A stretch of DNA of 64,000 bases from Allobosea lupini (GTDB taxonomy: Bacteria > Pseudomonadota > Alphaproteobacteria > Rhizobiales > Beijerinckiaceae). The notes beneath the pieces are model-generated. The model was not told the DNA's origin, ran no database searches, and saw nothing but the letters and a program-made list of their open reading frames with translations. Both the position numbers and the translations under genes were made by a program. Below, one piece after another: positions 26,865-35,284 of the stretch. Position 1 is the first letter of the stretch; the number at the start of each line of letters is the position of its first letter. The stretch lies in the NCBI RefSeq assembly GCF_900109525.1, contig NZ_FOAN01000005.1, positions 62,001-126,000 on the forward strand, read 5' to 3'.

Positions 26865-27665
26865 TCAGTAGTGGATCGCGCCCTTCGAGCCGCCGCCGCA
26901 GGCGATCGCGTCGCCATTGATCGCGACGCTGCGCGGCGAGGCCAGGAAGGCGACGATGTCGGCGACCTCGGCCATGTCGACCAGCCGGCCGATCGTGACA
27001 TTGGCGGCCATGCGGCGCTCGACCTCTTCGGGCGCCAGCCCTGACGCCGCCACCCGTGCCGCGACCACGCCCGGCGTCTTCTCGGTCCGCGTCGTGCCGG
27101 GATGCACCACGGTGACGTTGATGCCCTGCGGGCCGAGCTCGTCGGCGAGGTTCTTGGTCAGCGCCGCCACCGCGACATTGCGGATCGAGCCGATGGTCGA
27201 GCCGGTCAGGCGCGCCGCCAGCCCGCTGATGTTGATGATACGGCCCCAGCCACCCGTCGCCATCACCGGCGCCGCCTCGCGGGCCATCCTGAGATAGCCC
27301 ATCACCTTGACGTTGACGTCGTCGAAGAACAGCGCGTCGGTGATCTCGGCGAGCTTGGGCGGCGTTGCCTGACCGCCGGGCTTGGCCGCGGCATTGACGA
27401 GGATGTCGAGCCCGCCCAGCGCCGCAACGGTGCCGGCGACCACCGCCTTCACCGAGGCATCGTCCTGCGTATCGACGGTCAGGCCGACGATGTTGCGGCC
27501 GGTCTCCTTCGCCAGCTCGGCCGCGGCGGCATCGAGCTCCGCCTGGTTGCGCGCCGCGATGACGACATCGACGCCTTCCAGCGCCAGCTGCCGCGCAATG
27601 GCACGGCCGATCCCCTTGCTGCCGCCCGTGACCAGAGCGCGCTTGCCGTTCAGCATCAGATCCAT
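26865..27665 (-). CDS. SDR family NAD(P)-dependent oxidoreductase
   Basis: A 266-residue short-chain dehydrogenase. TGGSKGIGRAIA is the dinucleotide-binding Gly motif, AARNQAELD suggests NADP preference, and LVNAAAK is the NAG-equivalent strand. The usual active-site Tyr-x3-Lys is replaced: the region reads INISGLAARLTGSTIGSIRNVAVAALTKNLA, where Ser is followed by RNVAVAALTK rather than YxxxK. The catalytic Tyr is therefore apparently missing, though an offset alignment cannot be excluded. The C-terminus INGDAIACGGGSKG is typical. ATG at 27665 has GAGG upstream. Confidence 0.85.
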   Translation of the reverse strand: MDLMLNGKRALVTGGSKGIGRAIARQLALEGVDVVIAARNQAELDAAAAELAKETGRNIVGLTVDTQDDASVKAVVAGTVAALGGLDILVNAAAKPGGQATPPKLAEITDALFFDDVNVKVMGYLRMAREAAPVMATGGWGRIINISGLAARLTGSTIGSIRNVAVAALTKNLADELGPQGINVTVVHPGTTRTEKTPGVVAARVAASGLAPEEVERRMAANVTIGRLVDMAEVADIVAFLASPRSVAINGDAIACGGGSKGAIHY

Positions 27666-27803
27666 GGTGAGGTCCTCGAAGGCGGGATGGCGGGGCGCGT
27701 AGACTGCATCGGTCCCCGCAGTTTCGGGCGCATCCTGCGTGAGCCGCGCGACCTGGTCCAGCGCCCCTGTCACACCCCCGTTCTGCTTTGCCCGCGAAGG
27801 CGC

Positions 27804-27833
27804 TTGACCAACTCATATCTCTCTGGTTATGAA
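27804..27833 (+). promoter_or_regulatory. Candidate sigma-70 promoter for the arsR operon
   Basis: TTGACC (27804-27809) and TATGAA (27828-27833) are 18 bp apart. The -10 overlaps the first in-frame ATG (27829), which argues that translation really starts at the ATG at 27865. Confidence 0.5.
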
Positions 27834-27864
27834 TAAACCCATAGCCAACGGGTTATCGATTGTA

Positions 27865-28188
27865 ATGCCAGACTCCCACGACATGCTGTTCAGGACGCTC
27901 GCCGACCCGACGCGGCGCGCCATCTTCGAGCGCCTGTGCCGTGATGGCGAGCTGACCGTCGGGGCCCTGACCGCGCAGGCCGGGGTGTCGCAGCCGGCCG
28001 TCTCCAAGCATCTCGGCGTGCTCAAGCAGGCCGGGCTTGTGCGTGACCGGCAGGCCGGCCGCCAGACCCATTACAGCGCCCAGCTCGGCGCGCTCAGCCC
28101 GCTGATCGACTGGACCAGCCAGATGGCCGGGTTCTGGGAGGCGCGGTTCGACGACCTCGAAGATCTGCTCGCAAGGATGGACCAATGA
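27865..28188 (+). CDS. ArsR family transcriptional regulator
   Basis: A 107-residue winged-helix repressor: LFRTLADPTRRAIFERLCRDGELTVGALTAQAGVSQPAVSKHLGVLKQAGLVRDRQAGRQTHY. It lacks the Cys pairs of metal-sensing ArsR proteins and belongs to the subgroup that precedes AHSA1/SRPBCC genes. It heads a four-gene rightward set and probably autoregulates. The start at 27865 is preferred to ATG 27829, which falls in the likely -10. Its stop overlaps the next start by 4 bp. Confidence 0.9.
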   Translation: MPDSHDMLFRTLADPTRRAIFERLCRDGELTVGALTAQAGVSQPAVSKHLGVLKQAGLVRDRQAGRQTHYSAQLGALSPLIDWTSQMAGFWEARFDDLEDLLARMDQ

Positions 28189-28613
28189 CCACCGCCACAC
28201 TGACCCGCTCCGTCACCGTCGAGCGCGAGATCGCCCATCCGCCGGAAAAGCTCTGGCGCGCCCTGACGCAGCCGCACCTGATTGCGGAGTGGCTTATGAA
28301 GAACGATTTCGCGCCGGTCGTCGGCCATTGCTTCAACCTGCGCGGCGAGTGGGGCGGCGTGCTCGATTGCGAGGTCCTCGACATCGAGCCGAACCGGATG
28401 CTGTCCTACACTTGGGATTTCGCCCATGACGATCCGGCCTTCAACCTGAAGAGCACGGTGACCTTCACCCTGACACCGACGCCCAAAGGCACATTGCTGC
28501 GCATGGAGCAGGCCGGCTTCCGGCCGGAGCAGAAGCAGGCCTTCGGCGGCGCCAGGGCCGGCTGGCAGGAGTTCCTCGGCAAGCTGGAAGAGCTGCTGGC
28601 GCGCGAAGCCTGA
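28185..28613 (+). CDS. SRPBCC/AHSA1 family protein
   Basis: A 142-residue START-like domain protein: SVTVEREIAHPPEKLWRALTQPHLIAEWLM at the start, then LDCEVLDIEPNRMLSYTWDF, and FGGARAGWQEFLGKLEELL at the end. AHSA1-like proteins have a hydrophobic cavity, and the ligands are unknown. Coupling to the ArsR gene through an ATGA overlap is the usual arrangement. It is probably derepressed with the regulator. Confidence 0.9.
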   Translation: MTTATLTRSVTVEREIAHPPEKLWRALTQPHLIAEWLMKNDFAPVVGHCFNLRGEWGGVLDCEVLDIEPNRMLSYTWDFAHDDPAFNLKSTVTFTLTPTPKGTLLRMEQAGFRPEQKQAFGGARAGWQEFLGKLEELLAREA

Positions 28614-28651
28614 ACGCTCGCCCTGGCTCTCATCTCAAGAAGGAGGTTCCG

Positions 28652-28873
28652 TTGACCTGGAACAACGTCATCCGGCAGGGCCATCGTTGGCTCGCCCTCA
28701 TCTTCACCGCGACGGTGATCGCCAATTTCGTCGCCATGGCGCTGGGGCAGCCGCCGGCCTGGATCGTCTATTCCCCGCTGCCGCCGCTGTTCCTGCTGAT
28801 GTTCTCCGGCCTCACCATGTTCGCCCTGCCCTATGCCGCCAGCTGGCGCCAAGGGCGACGGGCGCAAGGCTAG
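28652..28873 (+). CDS. Small two-helix membrane protein
   Basis: A 73-residue protein with a TTG start, preceded by AGGAGG (28641-28646), an excellent ribosome site that decides the start. Two membrane helices, WLALIFTATVIANFVAMALG and LFLLMFSGLTMFALPYAASW, are separated by a Pro-rich turn (PPAWIVYSPLPP). It lies between the AHSA1 and DUF1801 genes and ends about 10 bp before the next start. The function is unknown. Confidence 0.8.
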   Translation: MTWNNVIRQGHRWLALIFTATVIANFVAMALGQPPAWIVYSPLPPLFLLMFSGLTMFALPYAASWRQGRRAQG

Positions 28874-28883
28874 GAGCCGAGCC

Positions 28884-29309
28884 GTGGCTGGCAAGACCAC
28901 GAAAGCGGCGCCGAAGCCGGAAGCCGAAGCCTCGGCCTCGGAGCAGATCGACGCCCGGATCGCGGAACTGACCGACTGGCGCGGCGCGACGCTCGCGAGG
29001 GTCCGCGCCGTCATCCGGGAGGCCGATCCCGAGGTCGAGGAAACCTGGAAATGGCGCGGCGTCCCGGTCTGGGAGCATGCCGGCATCATCTGCACCGGCG
29101 AGACCTACAAGGCCGTGGTGAAATTGACCTTCGCCAAGGGCGCCTCGCTGCCCGATCCCGCGAGCTTGTTCAATTCCAGCCTCGACGGCAGCACCAGGCG
29201 CGCCATCGACATCCATGAAAGCGATGCGATCGACGAGGCGGCGCTGACGGCACTCATCCAGGCTGCCGTTGCACTGAACACGGCCGGGAAGAAGCCGAAG
29301 ACGGCGTGA
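28884..29309 (+). CDS. DUF1801 domain-containing protein
   Basis: A 141-residue cytosolic protein. The GTG at 28884 has GGAG 8 bases upstream; a longer frame into the previous gene is unlikely. The N-terminus is Lys/Ala rich (AGKTTKAAPKPEAEAS) and flexible. The rest fits DUF1801 (YdhG-like): RAVIREADPEVEETWKWRGVPVWEHAGIICTGETYKAVVKLTF. The biochemical role is unknown. It ends directly against the convergent amidase gene. Members often accompany AHSA1 genes. Confidence 0.85.
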   Translation: MAGKTTKAAPKPEAEASASEQIDARIAELTDWRGATLARVRAVIREADPEVEETWKWRGVPVWEHAGIICTGETYKAVVKLTFAKGASLPDPASLFNSSLDGSTRRAIDIHESDAIDEAALTALIQAAVALNTAGKKPKTA

Positions 29310-30707
29310 TCAACCTGCGTGCTGGGGAGCGCGCGGCCAGTCCGGTCCCTGCCCCCGCAGCCTCTCCCAGGCCCGCGCCATCTGCAGCACGCCGACATCG
29401 TCGAAGCGCTTGCCGGTGATCTGCAGGCCGATCGGCAGGCCCGACGCCGTCATGCCGGCATGGACCGAGATCGCCGGCTGGTCCGACATGTTGGCCGCCA
29501 CCGTGAAGACGATGTGCTCGAAGGGCCGCTCGGGATCGTGGATCGGCGAGGCCAGTTCGGCGGAAAAGCTCGGCACCGGCGAGACCGGCGAGAGCACATA
29601 GTCGAATGGCGCGATCGCCTTCAGCGCCGCATGGCGGATCGCCAGCATCTGGCTCATGCCGCGATGCACCTGCGCGCCGGTGAGAGAGCGTCCGCGCTCG
29701 GCCCAGGCGTAGATATAGGGCAGCACCTTGTCCTGCCGCTCCGGCGGCAACGAGCCGATTTCGGCCCAGGCGCGCTGGCGCCAGAAATCGTCGAGCCCGT
29801 CGAGCATGTCCTGCGTCAGGAAGGGCGGAGCCAGTTCGACGATTGCACCGACCCGCCGGAAGGCATCGGCCACCTTGGCGATCGCCGCCCGCACCTCCGG
29901 CTCGACCGGCAGGCCGATGCCCGCTTCGAGCTGGAGCCCAACCTTCAGCCCGCGCGGCTCGCGCTCCAGATCGGTCCAGGCGATCTCCTGCGGCGGCAGG
30001 CTCATCGGATCGCGCTCGTCAGGCTTGGAGAGTTCGCGCATCATCAGCGCCGCATCGGCGACCGTGCGCGTCATCGGCCCGGCGACGCGGCCGTAATAGG
30101 TCGGGTCGATCGGCACGCGGCCGAAGCTTGGCTTGAGGCCGACCAGCCCGCACCAGCCGGCCGGCAGGCGGATCGAGCCGCCGATATCGGTGCCGACATG
30201 GAAAGGACCGTAGCCGGCTGCGCCGGCGGCCGCCGCACCGGCCGAAGAACCGCCCGGGTTCTTCGAGAGGTCGAACGGGTTGCGCGCCAATTCGTGGAAG
30301 CTCGACAGGCCGGAGGAGAGCATGCCGTAATCCGGCATCGTCGTCTTGGCGAAGATGACGCAGCCGGCCTCGCGCAGGCGCTGCGCCGGCGGCGCGTCCG
30401 CAGCAGCGGGGGCGAGCTCCATCGCCGCCGTCCCGAGCGGCACTGCCGTGCCCTTCGTCGCGATGTTCTCCTTGATCGTGCAGGGCACGCCGTCGAGCGC
30501 CAGCGCCTCGCCGCGGCGCCAGCGGCCCTCGCTTTCCTTCGCAGCGATACGTGCGCCCTCGGGATCATAGGCGTAGAGCGCCTTCAGCGCCGGCTCCCAG
30601 ATCTCGACGCGCTGGATCACCGCCTCCGTGACCTCGACCGGCGAGAGCTCGCGCGAACGGAAGGCCCGGAGCATGTCGACGGCGCTGAGATCGGCGAACT
30701 CGATCAT
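29310..30707 (-). CDS. Amidase (amidase signature family)
   Basis: A 465-residue amide hydrolase with the Ser-cisSer-Lys triad. The Lys is in VPCTIKENIATKG, and the signature GGSSAGAAAAGAAGYGPFHVGTDIGGSIRLPA includes both Ser. Family members act on aliphatic and aromatic amides, ureas or small peptides. Cytoplasmic, no signal peptide. It follows the two permease genes by 27 bp, so it probably processes the imported compound. GGAG lies about 9 bases before the ATG. GatA is unlikely because no gatB/gatC is nearby and the length is short. Confidence 0.92.
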   Translation of the reverse strand: MIEFADLSAVDMLRAFRSRELSPVEVTEAVIQRVEIWEPALKALYAYDPEGARIAAKESEGRWRRGEALALDGVPCTIKENIATKGTAVPLGTAAMELAPAAADAPPAQRLREAGCVIFAKTTMPDYGMLSSGLSSFHELARNPFDLSKNPGGSSAGAAAAGAAGYGPFHVGTDIGGSIRLPAGWCGLVGLKPSFGRVPIDPTYYGRVAGPMTRTVADAALMMRELSKPDERDPMSLPPQEIAWTDLEREPRGLKVGLQLEAGIGLPVEPEVRAAIAKVADAFRRVGAIVELAPPFLTQDMLDGLDDFWRQRAWAEIGSLPPERQDKVLPYIYAWAERGRSLTGAQVHRGMSQMLAIRHAALKAIAPFDYVLSPVSPVPSFSAELASPIHDPERPFEHIVFTVAANMSDQPAISVHAGMTASGLPIGLQITGKRFDDVGVLQMARAWERLRGQGPDWPRAPQHAG

Positions 30708-30734
30708 GACTTGAACTCCGCAAGCATAGTCATA

Positions 30735-31592
30735 TCAGTCCCGGGAACGGCGCATGCGCGGATCGACCGCGTCGCGCAACCCATCGCCCAGCAAATTGAA
30801 GGCCAGCACCGAAAGCGCGATCGCCGCGCCGGGGAAGATCGCGAGCCAGGGCTGCGCCGCCATGAAGGTCTGCGCCTCGTTGAGCATCCGGCCCCAGGAG
30901 GGAGCCGGCGGCTGCGTGCCGAGACCGAGATAGGACAGGCCGGCTTCGGCGAGGATGGCGAGCGCGAACTGGATCGTCGCCTGCACCACAAGCACGCCGG
31001 CGATATTGGGCAGGACGTGCTGGCGCGTGATCGCCATCTCGGTCAGCCCGGCCGCGCGCGCCGCCAGCACATAGTCGAGCGCCCAGCATTGCAGCGCCGC
31101 CCCGCGCGCCAACCTGGCGAAATAGGGCAAGCTGAACAGCGCGATCGCGATCACCGCGTTCATCATGCCGGGACCCCAGACCGCGCTGATCATGATCGCC
31201 GAGAGCACGGCCGGAAAGGCGTGGCTGAAATCGGCCATGCGCATGATCAGGTTGTCGAGCCAGCCGTCGCGCCGGATCGCGGCGACCAGCCCGAGCGCGC
31301 TGCCGACCGTCAAGCCGAGCCCGACCGCGCCCAGCCCCACCGCCAGCGACTTGCGAGCGCCGACCATGATCATCGAGAACACGTCGCGGCCGAACTGGTC
31401 GGTGCCGAACCAGTGCTCGGCCGAGGGCGGCCGCAGGCGCTTCAGGATCGCCATCTGGGTCGGCTCATAGGGCGTCCAGAGATGGGAGATCAGCGCCATC
31501 GCGACGACGAGCCCGCCAAGCAGCAGGCCGGTCAGGAAGGACGGCGAAGCCCACCAGCGCCGCGGGCGCGAACGTGGCGCGACGGCGCTCAT
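30735..31592 (-). CDS. ABC transporter permease (DppC/OppC type)
   Basis: A 285-residue inner-membrane permease for peptides or nickel-type solutes. It has an N-terminal helix (PSFLTGLLLGGLVVAMALIS), LRPPSAEHWFGTDQFGRDVFSMI (the DppC family signature) and the EAA loop AARAAGLTEMAITRQHVLPNI. It ends NLLGDGLRDAVDPRMR, typical of the family. The ATG overlaps the DppB-type stop by 4 bp. No ATPase genes follow, so it may share ATPases encoded elsewhere. Confidence 0.92.
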   Translation of the reverse strand: MSAVAPRSRPRRWWASPSFLTGLLLGGLVVAMALISHLWTPYEPTQMAILKRLRPPSAEHWFGTDQFGRDVFSMIMVGARKSLAVGLGAVGLGLTVGSALGLVAAIRRDGWLDNLIMRMADFSHAFPAVLSAIMISAVWGPGMMNAVIAIALFSLPYFARLARGAALQCWALDYVLAARAAGLTEMAITRQHVLPNIAGVLVVQATIQFALAILAEAGLSYLGLGTQPPAPSWGRMLNEAQTFMAAQPWLAIFPGAAIALSVLAFNLLGDGLRDAVDPRMRRSRD

Positions 31593-32536
31593 GACGCCTG
31601 CCGCAGGCGCGGATCGATCAGCCCGTAGAGCAGCTCGATCGCGAAGTTGATGAAGACGACCAGGCCTGAGAACAGCATCACCAGGTCCTTGACCACGATC
31701 AGGTCGTGCTGCGCGATCGACTGGAAGACGAGCCGGCCTAGCCCCGGCAACGCGAAGACGTTCTCGATGATGATCGCGCCGGCCAGCAGCACCGAGAACT
31801 GCAGGCCCAGCACGGTGACGACCGGGATCAGCGCATTGCGCAGCACATGCCGCAGCATGGTGCGCCGCCGGCTGACGCCCTTGGCGCGGGCGGTGCGGAC
31901 ATAATCCTCCTGCATCGTCTCCAGCATGGCCGAGCGGGTGACGCGGGCGAGGATCGCCGCCTGCGGCAAAGCAAGCGCGACAGCCGGCAGCAGCAGCGAT
32001 TTCAGCGCCGGTACGAGCCCGGCCTGCCAGCCCGGAAAGCCGCCGGCCGGCAGCCAGCCGGCGCCGACGGCGAAGACCAGCACGAGCAGGAGGCCGAACC
32101 AGAAATTCGGGATGGCGAGCCCGGCCTGCGCGAAAACCATCACCGCCGCATCGCCGGCGCGGTTGTGATTGGCCGCGGCGAGCACGCCTAGCGGGATGCC
32201 GATGGCGGAAGCGAGCAGGATCGCCATTGAGGCGAGCGGCAGCGTCACCACCATGCGCTCGCCGATCAACTGGGTGACGGGCACGCGGTAGGTGTAGCTG
32301 AGACCGAGATCGCCGGTGACAAGCCCGCCGATCCAGGAGAAGAACCGCAGCAGCGCCGGCTGATCGAGCCCCATCTCCGCCCGCAATGCCGCAAGCGCCT
32401 CCGGCGCCGCATTGAGTCCGAGCGTCACCGCTGCCGGATCGCCCGGCAGGATCTCCAGCACGAGGAAGATGACGATCGCCGCGCCGAGCAGCGTCAAGGC
32501 GAAGGCGAGGAGGCGACGGAGCAGGTAGGCGGTCAC
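31589..32536 (-). CDS. ABC transporter permease (DppB/OppB type)
   Basis: A 315-residue permease starting YLLRRLLAFALTLLGAAIVIFL. The family motif GDPAA and the EAA loop RTARAKGVSRRRTMLRHVLRNALIPVVT are present. It ends LYGLIDPRLR. The GTG at 32536 is chosen because GGAGGAG lies 6 bases upstream; the longer frame from 32566 is unlikely. It partners the DppC-type permease. A palindromic repeat (32575-32680) separates it from the binding-protein gene. Confidence 0.92.
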   Translation of the reverse strand: MTAYLLRRLLAFALTLLGAAIVIFLVLEILPGDPAAVTLGLNAAPEALAALRAEMGLDQPALLRFFSWIGGLVTGDLGLSYTYRVPVTQLIGERMVVTLPLASMAILLASAIGIPLGVLAAANHNRAGDAAVMVFAQAGLAIPNFWFGLLLVLVFAVGAGWLPAGGFPGWQAGLVPALKSLLLPAVALALPQAAILARVTRSAMLETMQEDYVRTARAKGVSRRRTMLRHVLRNALIPVVTVLGLQFSVLLAGAIIIENVFALPGLGRLVFQSIAQHDLIVVKDLVMLFSGLVVFINFAIELLYGLIDPRLRQAS

Positions 32537-32574
32537 CCGCGACTCCTCCTGCTTACTGAAATACAACCCGCGCT

Positions 32575-32680
32575 GTCATCCCGGACGCAGCGCAGCGCAG
32601 ATCCGGGATCTATTCCGGAACCTATCCGATAGAGGTTCCGGAATGGGTCCCGGGTCTCCCTCCGGTCGCCCGGGACGACC
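32575..32680. repeat. Intergenic palindromic repeat, family C (copy 1)
   Basis: Begins GTCATCCCGGAC and ends with a segment shared almost exactly with 36711-36809 (GGGTCCCGGGTCTCCCTCCG). It contains inverted arms (ATTCCGGAACC / GGTTCCGGAAT). It lies inside the ABC operon between the binding-protein and permease genes. Confidence 0.75.
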
Positions 32681-32707
32681 GGGAACATGCAGAGATACGT
32701 GCCCACG

Positions 32708-34198
32708 CTACCGCCAGCGCACCTCCGCCAGCGGCGTCAGCGGCAGCGGCCAGTCGGTCCACATGCCCTCCAGATCGGCCTTTGTGACGGTGATCTTTGG
32801 CAGGATGAAGAGGAAGCCGTTGACGGCATCGCGCGCCAGCATGCGCTGGGCGTCGCCATAGAGCTTGTTGCGCTGCGCCTCGTCGACGGTGCGGTCGATC
32901 GTTTCGATCAGCGCCTTGAACTCGGGATTCCTGTACTGGAAGTAGTAGTCGTCGCGGGCGTAGTTGGCGATGTCGAGCGGCTCGGTATGCGAGATGATCG
33001 TCAGGTCGAAATCCCTGTTCTTGAATACCCGCTCCAGCCATTGCGGGAATTCGAGCGGCTCGATCTTCGCGGTGATCCCGATCTGCGCCAGCAGCGCAGC
33101 AATGATCTCGCCGCCGCGCCTGGCATAGGCCGGCGGCGGCAAACGCAGCGTGCATTCGAAGCCCCTCGGGAAGCCGGCCGCCGCGAGCAGGGCCTTCGCC
33201 TTGGCGAGATCGACCGGGTAGGTGCCGGTCAGGTCGACATAGGCCGGATGCAGCGGCGAGAAATGGCTGCCGATATAATCGAGATCGAAGCCGTAGATGC
33301 CGAGCGCGATCGTCTTGCGGTCGAGCACATGCGAGATCGCCTGGCGCACCCGGATATCGCTGAAAGGGGCCTTCGCGTTGTTGATCGCGAGGATGGTCTC
33401 GCCCTCGGTCTTGCCCAGCGTGACCTTGAGCTTCGGATCGGCTTTGAGCTGCGGAATCGCCTCCGGCGCCGAGAGATTGGTGAAGACGTCGATGTCTCCC
33501 GCACGTAGCGCCGCGACCTGCGCCTGTGGATCGGAGATGAAGCGGAAGACCGCCTTGGCGAGCGAAGGCTTGGCGCCCCAGTACTCGTCGTTGCGCGCCA
33601 GTTCGAGCCGGTCGCCGCGGTTCCAGCGCGCGAACTTGAACGGGCCGGTGCCGACCGGATTGGTCTTGTTGTTCGCTGCCGTTGTCGGCGAGACGATGAT
33701 CGCATCGCCCCATGAGAGCCCATAGACGAAGTTCGCCGTCGGTTGCTTCACCTTGATGATGACGGTGATCGGATCGGGCGCCTCGATGCTCTCGATCGGC
33801 GTGAAGATCCAGCGCTGCGCATTGGTCGAGTCGGGCGCGACGGCGCGCTCAAACGAGAACTTCACGTCGCGCGAAGACAGCGGCGTGCTGTCGTGGAAGC
33901 GGGCGTTCGGCCTGAGTTTGAAGGTGTAGGTGAGATTGTCGGGCGCGAGCGTCCAGCTCTGCGCCAGCGCCGGAACCAGCTTGCCGGTGCGGTCCATCGC
34001 CACCAGCCCCTCGAAGATGTTCTGCAGCACGACCTCGCGGATCGCTTGGGCCGCGCCCGAGGTCGGATCGAGCGTCGGAGGCTCAAGCGTCATGCCGATG
34101 GTGACGCTGTCTCTGGCCTGCGCGAGCGCCGCGAACGGAAGCTGGGTTGCGAGCGCGGCGAGACCCGCTCCCGCCAGAAGATCGCGCCGCGTCGTCAT
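32708..34198 (-). CDS. ABC transporter substrate-binding protein, family 5 (oligopeptide/dipeptide type)
   Basis: A 496-residue periplasmic receptor. The N-terminus TTRRDLLAGAGLAALATQLPFAALAQ is a twin-arginine-like signal. The SBP_bac_5 core begins TIGMTLEPPTLDPTSGAAQAIREVVLQNIFEGLV and includes YTFKLRPNARFHDSTPLSSRDVKFSFERA and NPVGTGPFKFARWNRGDRLELARNDEYW. Members bind peptides, opines, nickel or glycosides. GGAGG precedes ATG 34198. It heads the operon with the permeases and amidase. Confidence 0.93.
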   Translation of the reverse strand: MTTRRDLLAGAGLAALATQLPFAALAQARDSVTIGMTLEPPTLDPTSGAAQAIREVVLQNIFEGLVAMDRTGKLVPALAQSWTLAPDNLTYTFKLRPNARFHDSTPLSSRDVKFSFERAVAPDSTNAQRWIFTPIESIEAPDPITVIIKVKQPTANFVYGLSWGDAIIVSPTTAANNKTNPVGTGPFKFARWNRGDRLELARNDEYWGAKPSLAKAVFRFISDPQAQVAALRAGDIDVFTNLSAPEAIPQLKADPKLKVTLGKTEGETILAINNAKAPFSDIRVRQAISHVLDRKTIALGIYGFDLDYIGSHFSPLHPAYVDLTGTYPVDLAKAKALLAAAGFPRGFECTLRLPPPAYARRGGEIIAALLAQIGITAKIEPLEFPQWLERVFKNRDFDLTIISHTEPLDIANYARDDYYFQYRNPEFKALIETIDRTVDEAQRNKLYGDAQRMLARDAVNGFLFILPKITVTKADLEGMWTDWPLPLTPLAEVRWR

Positions 34199-34270
34199 CG
34201 TCCGCCTCCATCGTCGTTGCGGCGCAGGATGGCGCGGGAGGTGGGAGCGAGGCAAGAGCACTGAAGGGCG

Positions 34271-34379
34271 CGTCATGCGCGGGCTCGCCCCGAGCATCTC
34301 AGGCAGAATGAGGCTCCGGCAGGAGCCATCTGGTCACGAGATTCTCGGGTCTGCGCTGAGCTTCGCCCGAGAATGACGG
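34271..34379. repeat. Intergenic palindromic repeat, family B (copy 1)
   Basis: Starts CGTCATGCGCGGGCTCGCCC and ends GCCCGAGAATGACGG, so the outer ends are inverted. It matches 43356-43464 along its full 109 bp, and the ends match 48120-48197. Confidence 0.75.
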
Positions 34380-34385
34380 GCTCGA

Positions 34386-35123
34386 TCAAACGAAATAATC
34401 CGGATAGCTCGCCTTGAGGTGCACCAGATCGGGCAGCAGCGTCCCCAAATGCTGGCGCATCGCGACGACCGCGGCGGAGGCGTCGTGCCGTCTGATCTCG
34501 TCGACGATGGCGAGGTGCTCGCGGATCACCATCGCCATCCGGCCCGGCACCGGCAGCGTCATCCGCCGGCAGCGATCGATCTGGCTCTTGGCGGCCTGGG
34601 CGAGCTTCCAGACGCCGGGATAGCCGGCGATATCGGCGAGCGCCTCGTGGAAATCCTCGTCGGCGAGGTGGAAGCGCTCCTGATCATCGGCCTCATACGA
34701 TTCGTGCAGCACTGCGATCGTCGCATCGAGCCGGGCGATGTCCTCGGCGGTGGCCGTCCGCGCCAGCACCTCGACCGTGGCGCATTCCAGCGCCTGGCGG
34801 ATGAACACCGCCTCGGGGATCGCCCCCGCCGGAATGCGGGCGACGAAGGTGCCGGCCTGCGGGAAGATCTCGACCAGCCCCTCCTCCTTCAGCCTAATCA
34901 GCGCCTCGCGTACCGGCGTGCGGCTCATACCGAAGCGGGCGGTCAGGTCCTTCTCGGACAGCGGCACACCGGGCCGGAGCACCATGTCGAGGATCTCGCG
35001 GCGAAGCTCGTCCTGCACGACGGAGGCGGCCGTGGCGCGGCCCGCCGACGCTCCGGCCACACGCTGCGGCTTGCGCTCGCGGCGCGAGCCTCCAGTCTCG
35101 CCTATCCCTAACGCCTCCGACAT
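34386..35123 (-). CDS. GntR family regulator, FCD (FadR) subfamily
   Basis: A 245-residue repressor-type regulator. An N-terminal winged helix (LRREILDMVLRPGVPLSEKDLTARFGMSRTPVREALIRLKEEGLVEIFPQAGTFVARI) is followed by an all-helical FCD ligand domain with HEALADIAGYPGVWKLA and IREHLAIVDEIRRHD, including metal-ligand His. It is divergent from uxaC and the kdu genes. Its ligand is probably a uronate or KDG, and it probably controls the island. AT-rich symmetric DNA at 35210-35230 is the likely operator. Confidence 0.92.
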   Translation of the reverse strand: MSEALGIGETGGSRRERKPQRVAGASAGRATAASVVQDELRREILDMVLRPGVPLSEKDLTARFGMSRTPVREALIRLKEEGLVEIFPQAGTFVARIPAGAIPEAVFIRQALECATVEVLARTATAEDIARLDATIAVLHESYEADDQERFHLADEDFHEALADIAGYPGVWKLAQAAKSQIDRCRRMTLPVPGRMAMVIREHLAIVDEIRRHDASAAVVAMRQHLGTLLPDLVHLKASYPDYFV

Positions 35124-35209
35124 CGTCCTATCCTGGCCATGATCACTGCCTTATTGGACCACGATGCGCGCTCCGCGGCCAATCAGGGCGTAACACGGCC
35201 GAGCGGTGC

Positions 35210-35230
35210 ATACTAGTATATTAGTATATT
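35210..35230. promoter_or_regulatory. Candidate operator of the uronate regulator
   Basis: ATACTAGTAT (35210-35219) is a 10-bp palindrome, and AGTATATT is repeated directly at 35215-35222 and 35223-35230. This AT-rich cluster stands out in GC-rich DNA between the divergent gntR and uxaC genes, 55-75 bp upstream of uxaC. Confidence 0.5.
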
Positions 35231-35284
35231 GACGTCTCACCAGTGCTGGCCCTATGGTCCGGCCCGACAGAGGAAACGCCAGCA

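Noticed and set aside
29319..31628. A 769-codon plus-strand open frame
   Set aside because: It is antisense to the amidase and DppC-type permease, both with strong motifs.
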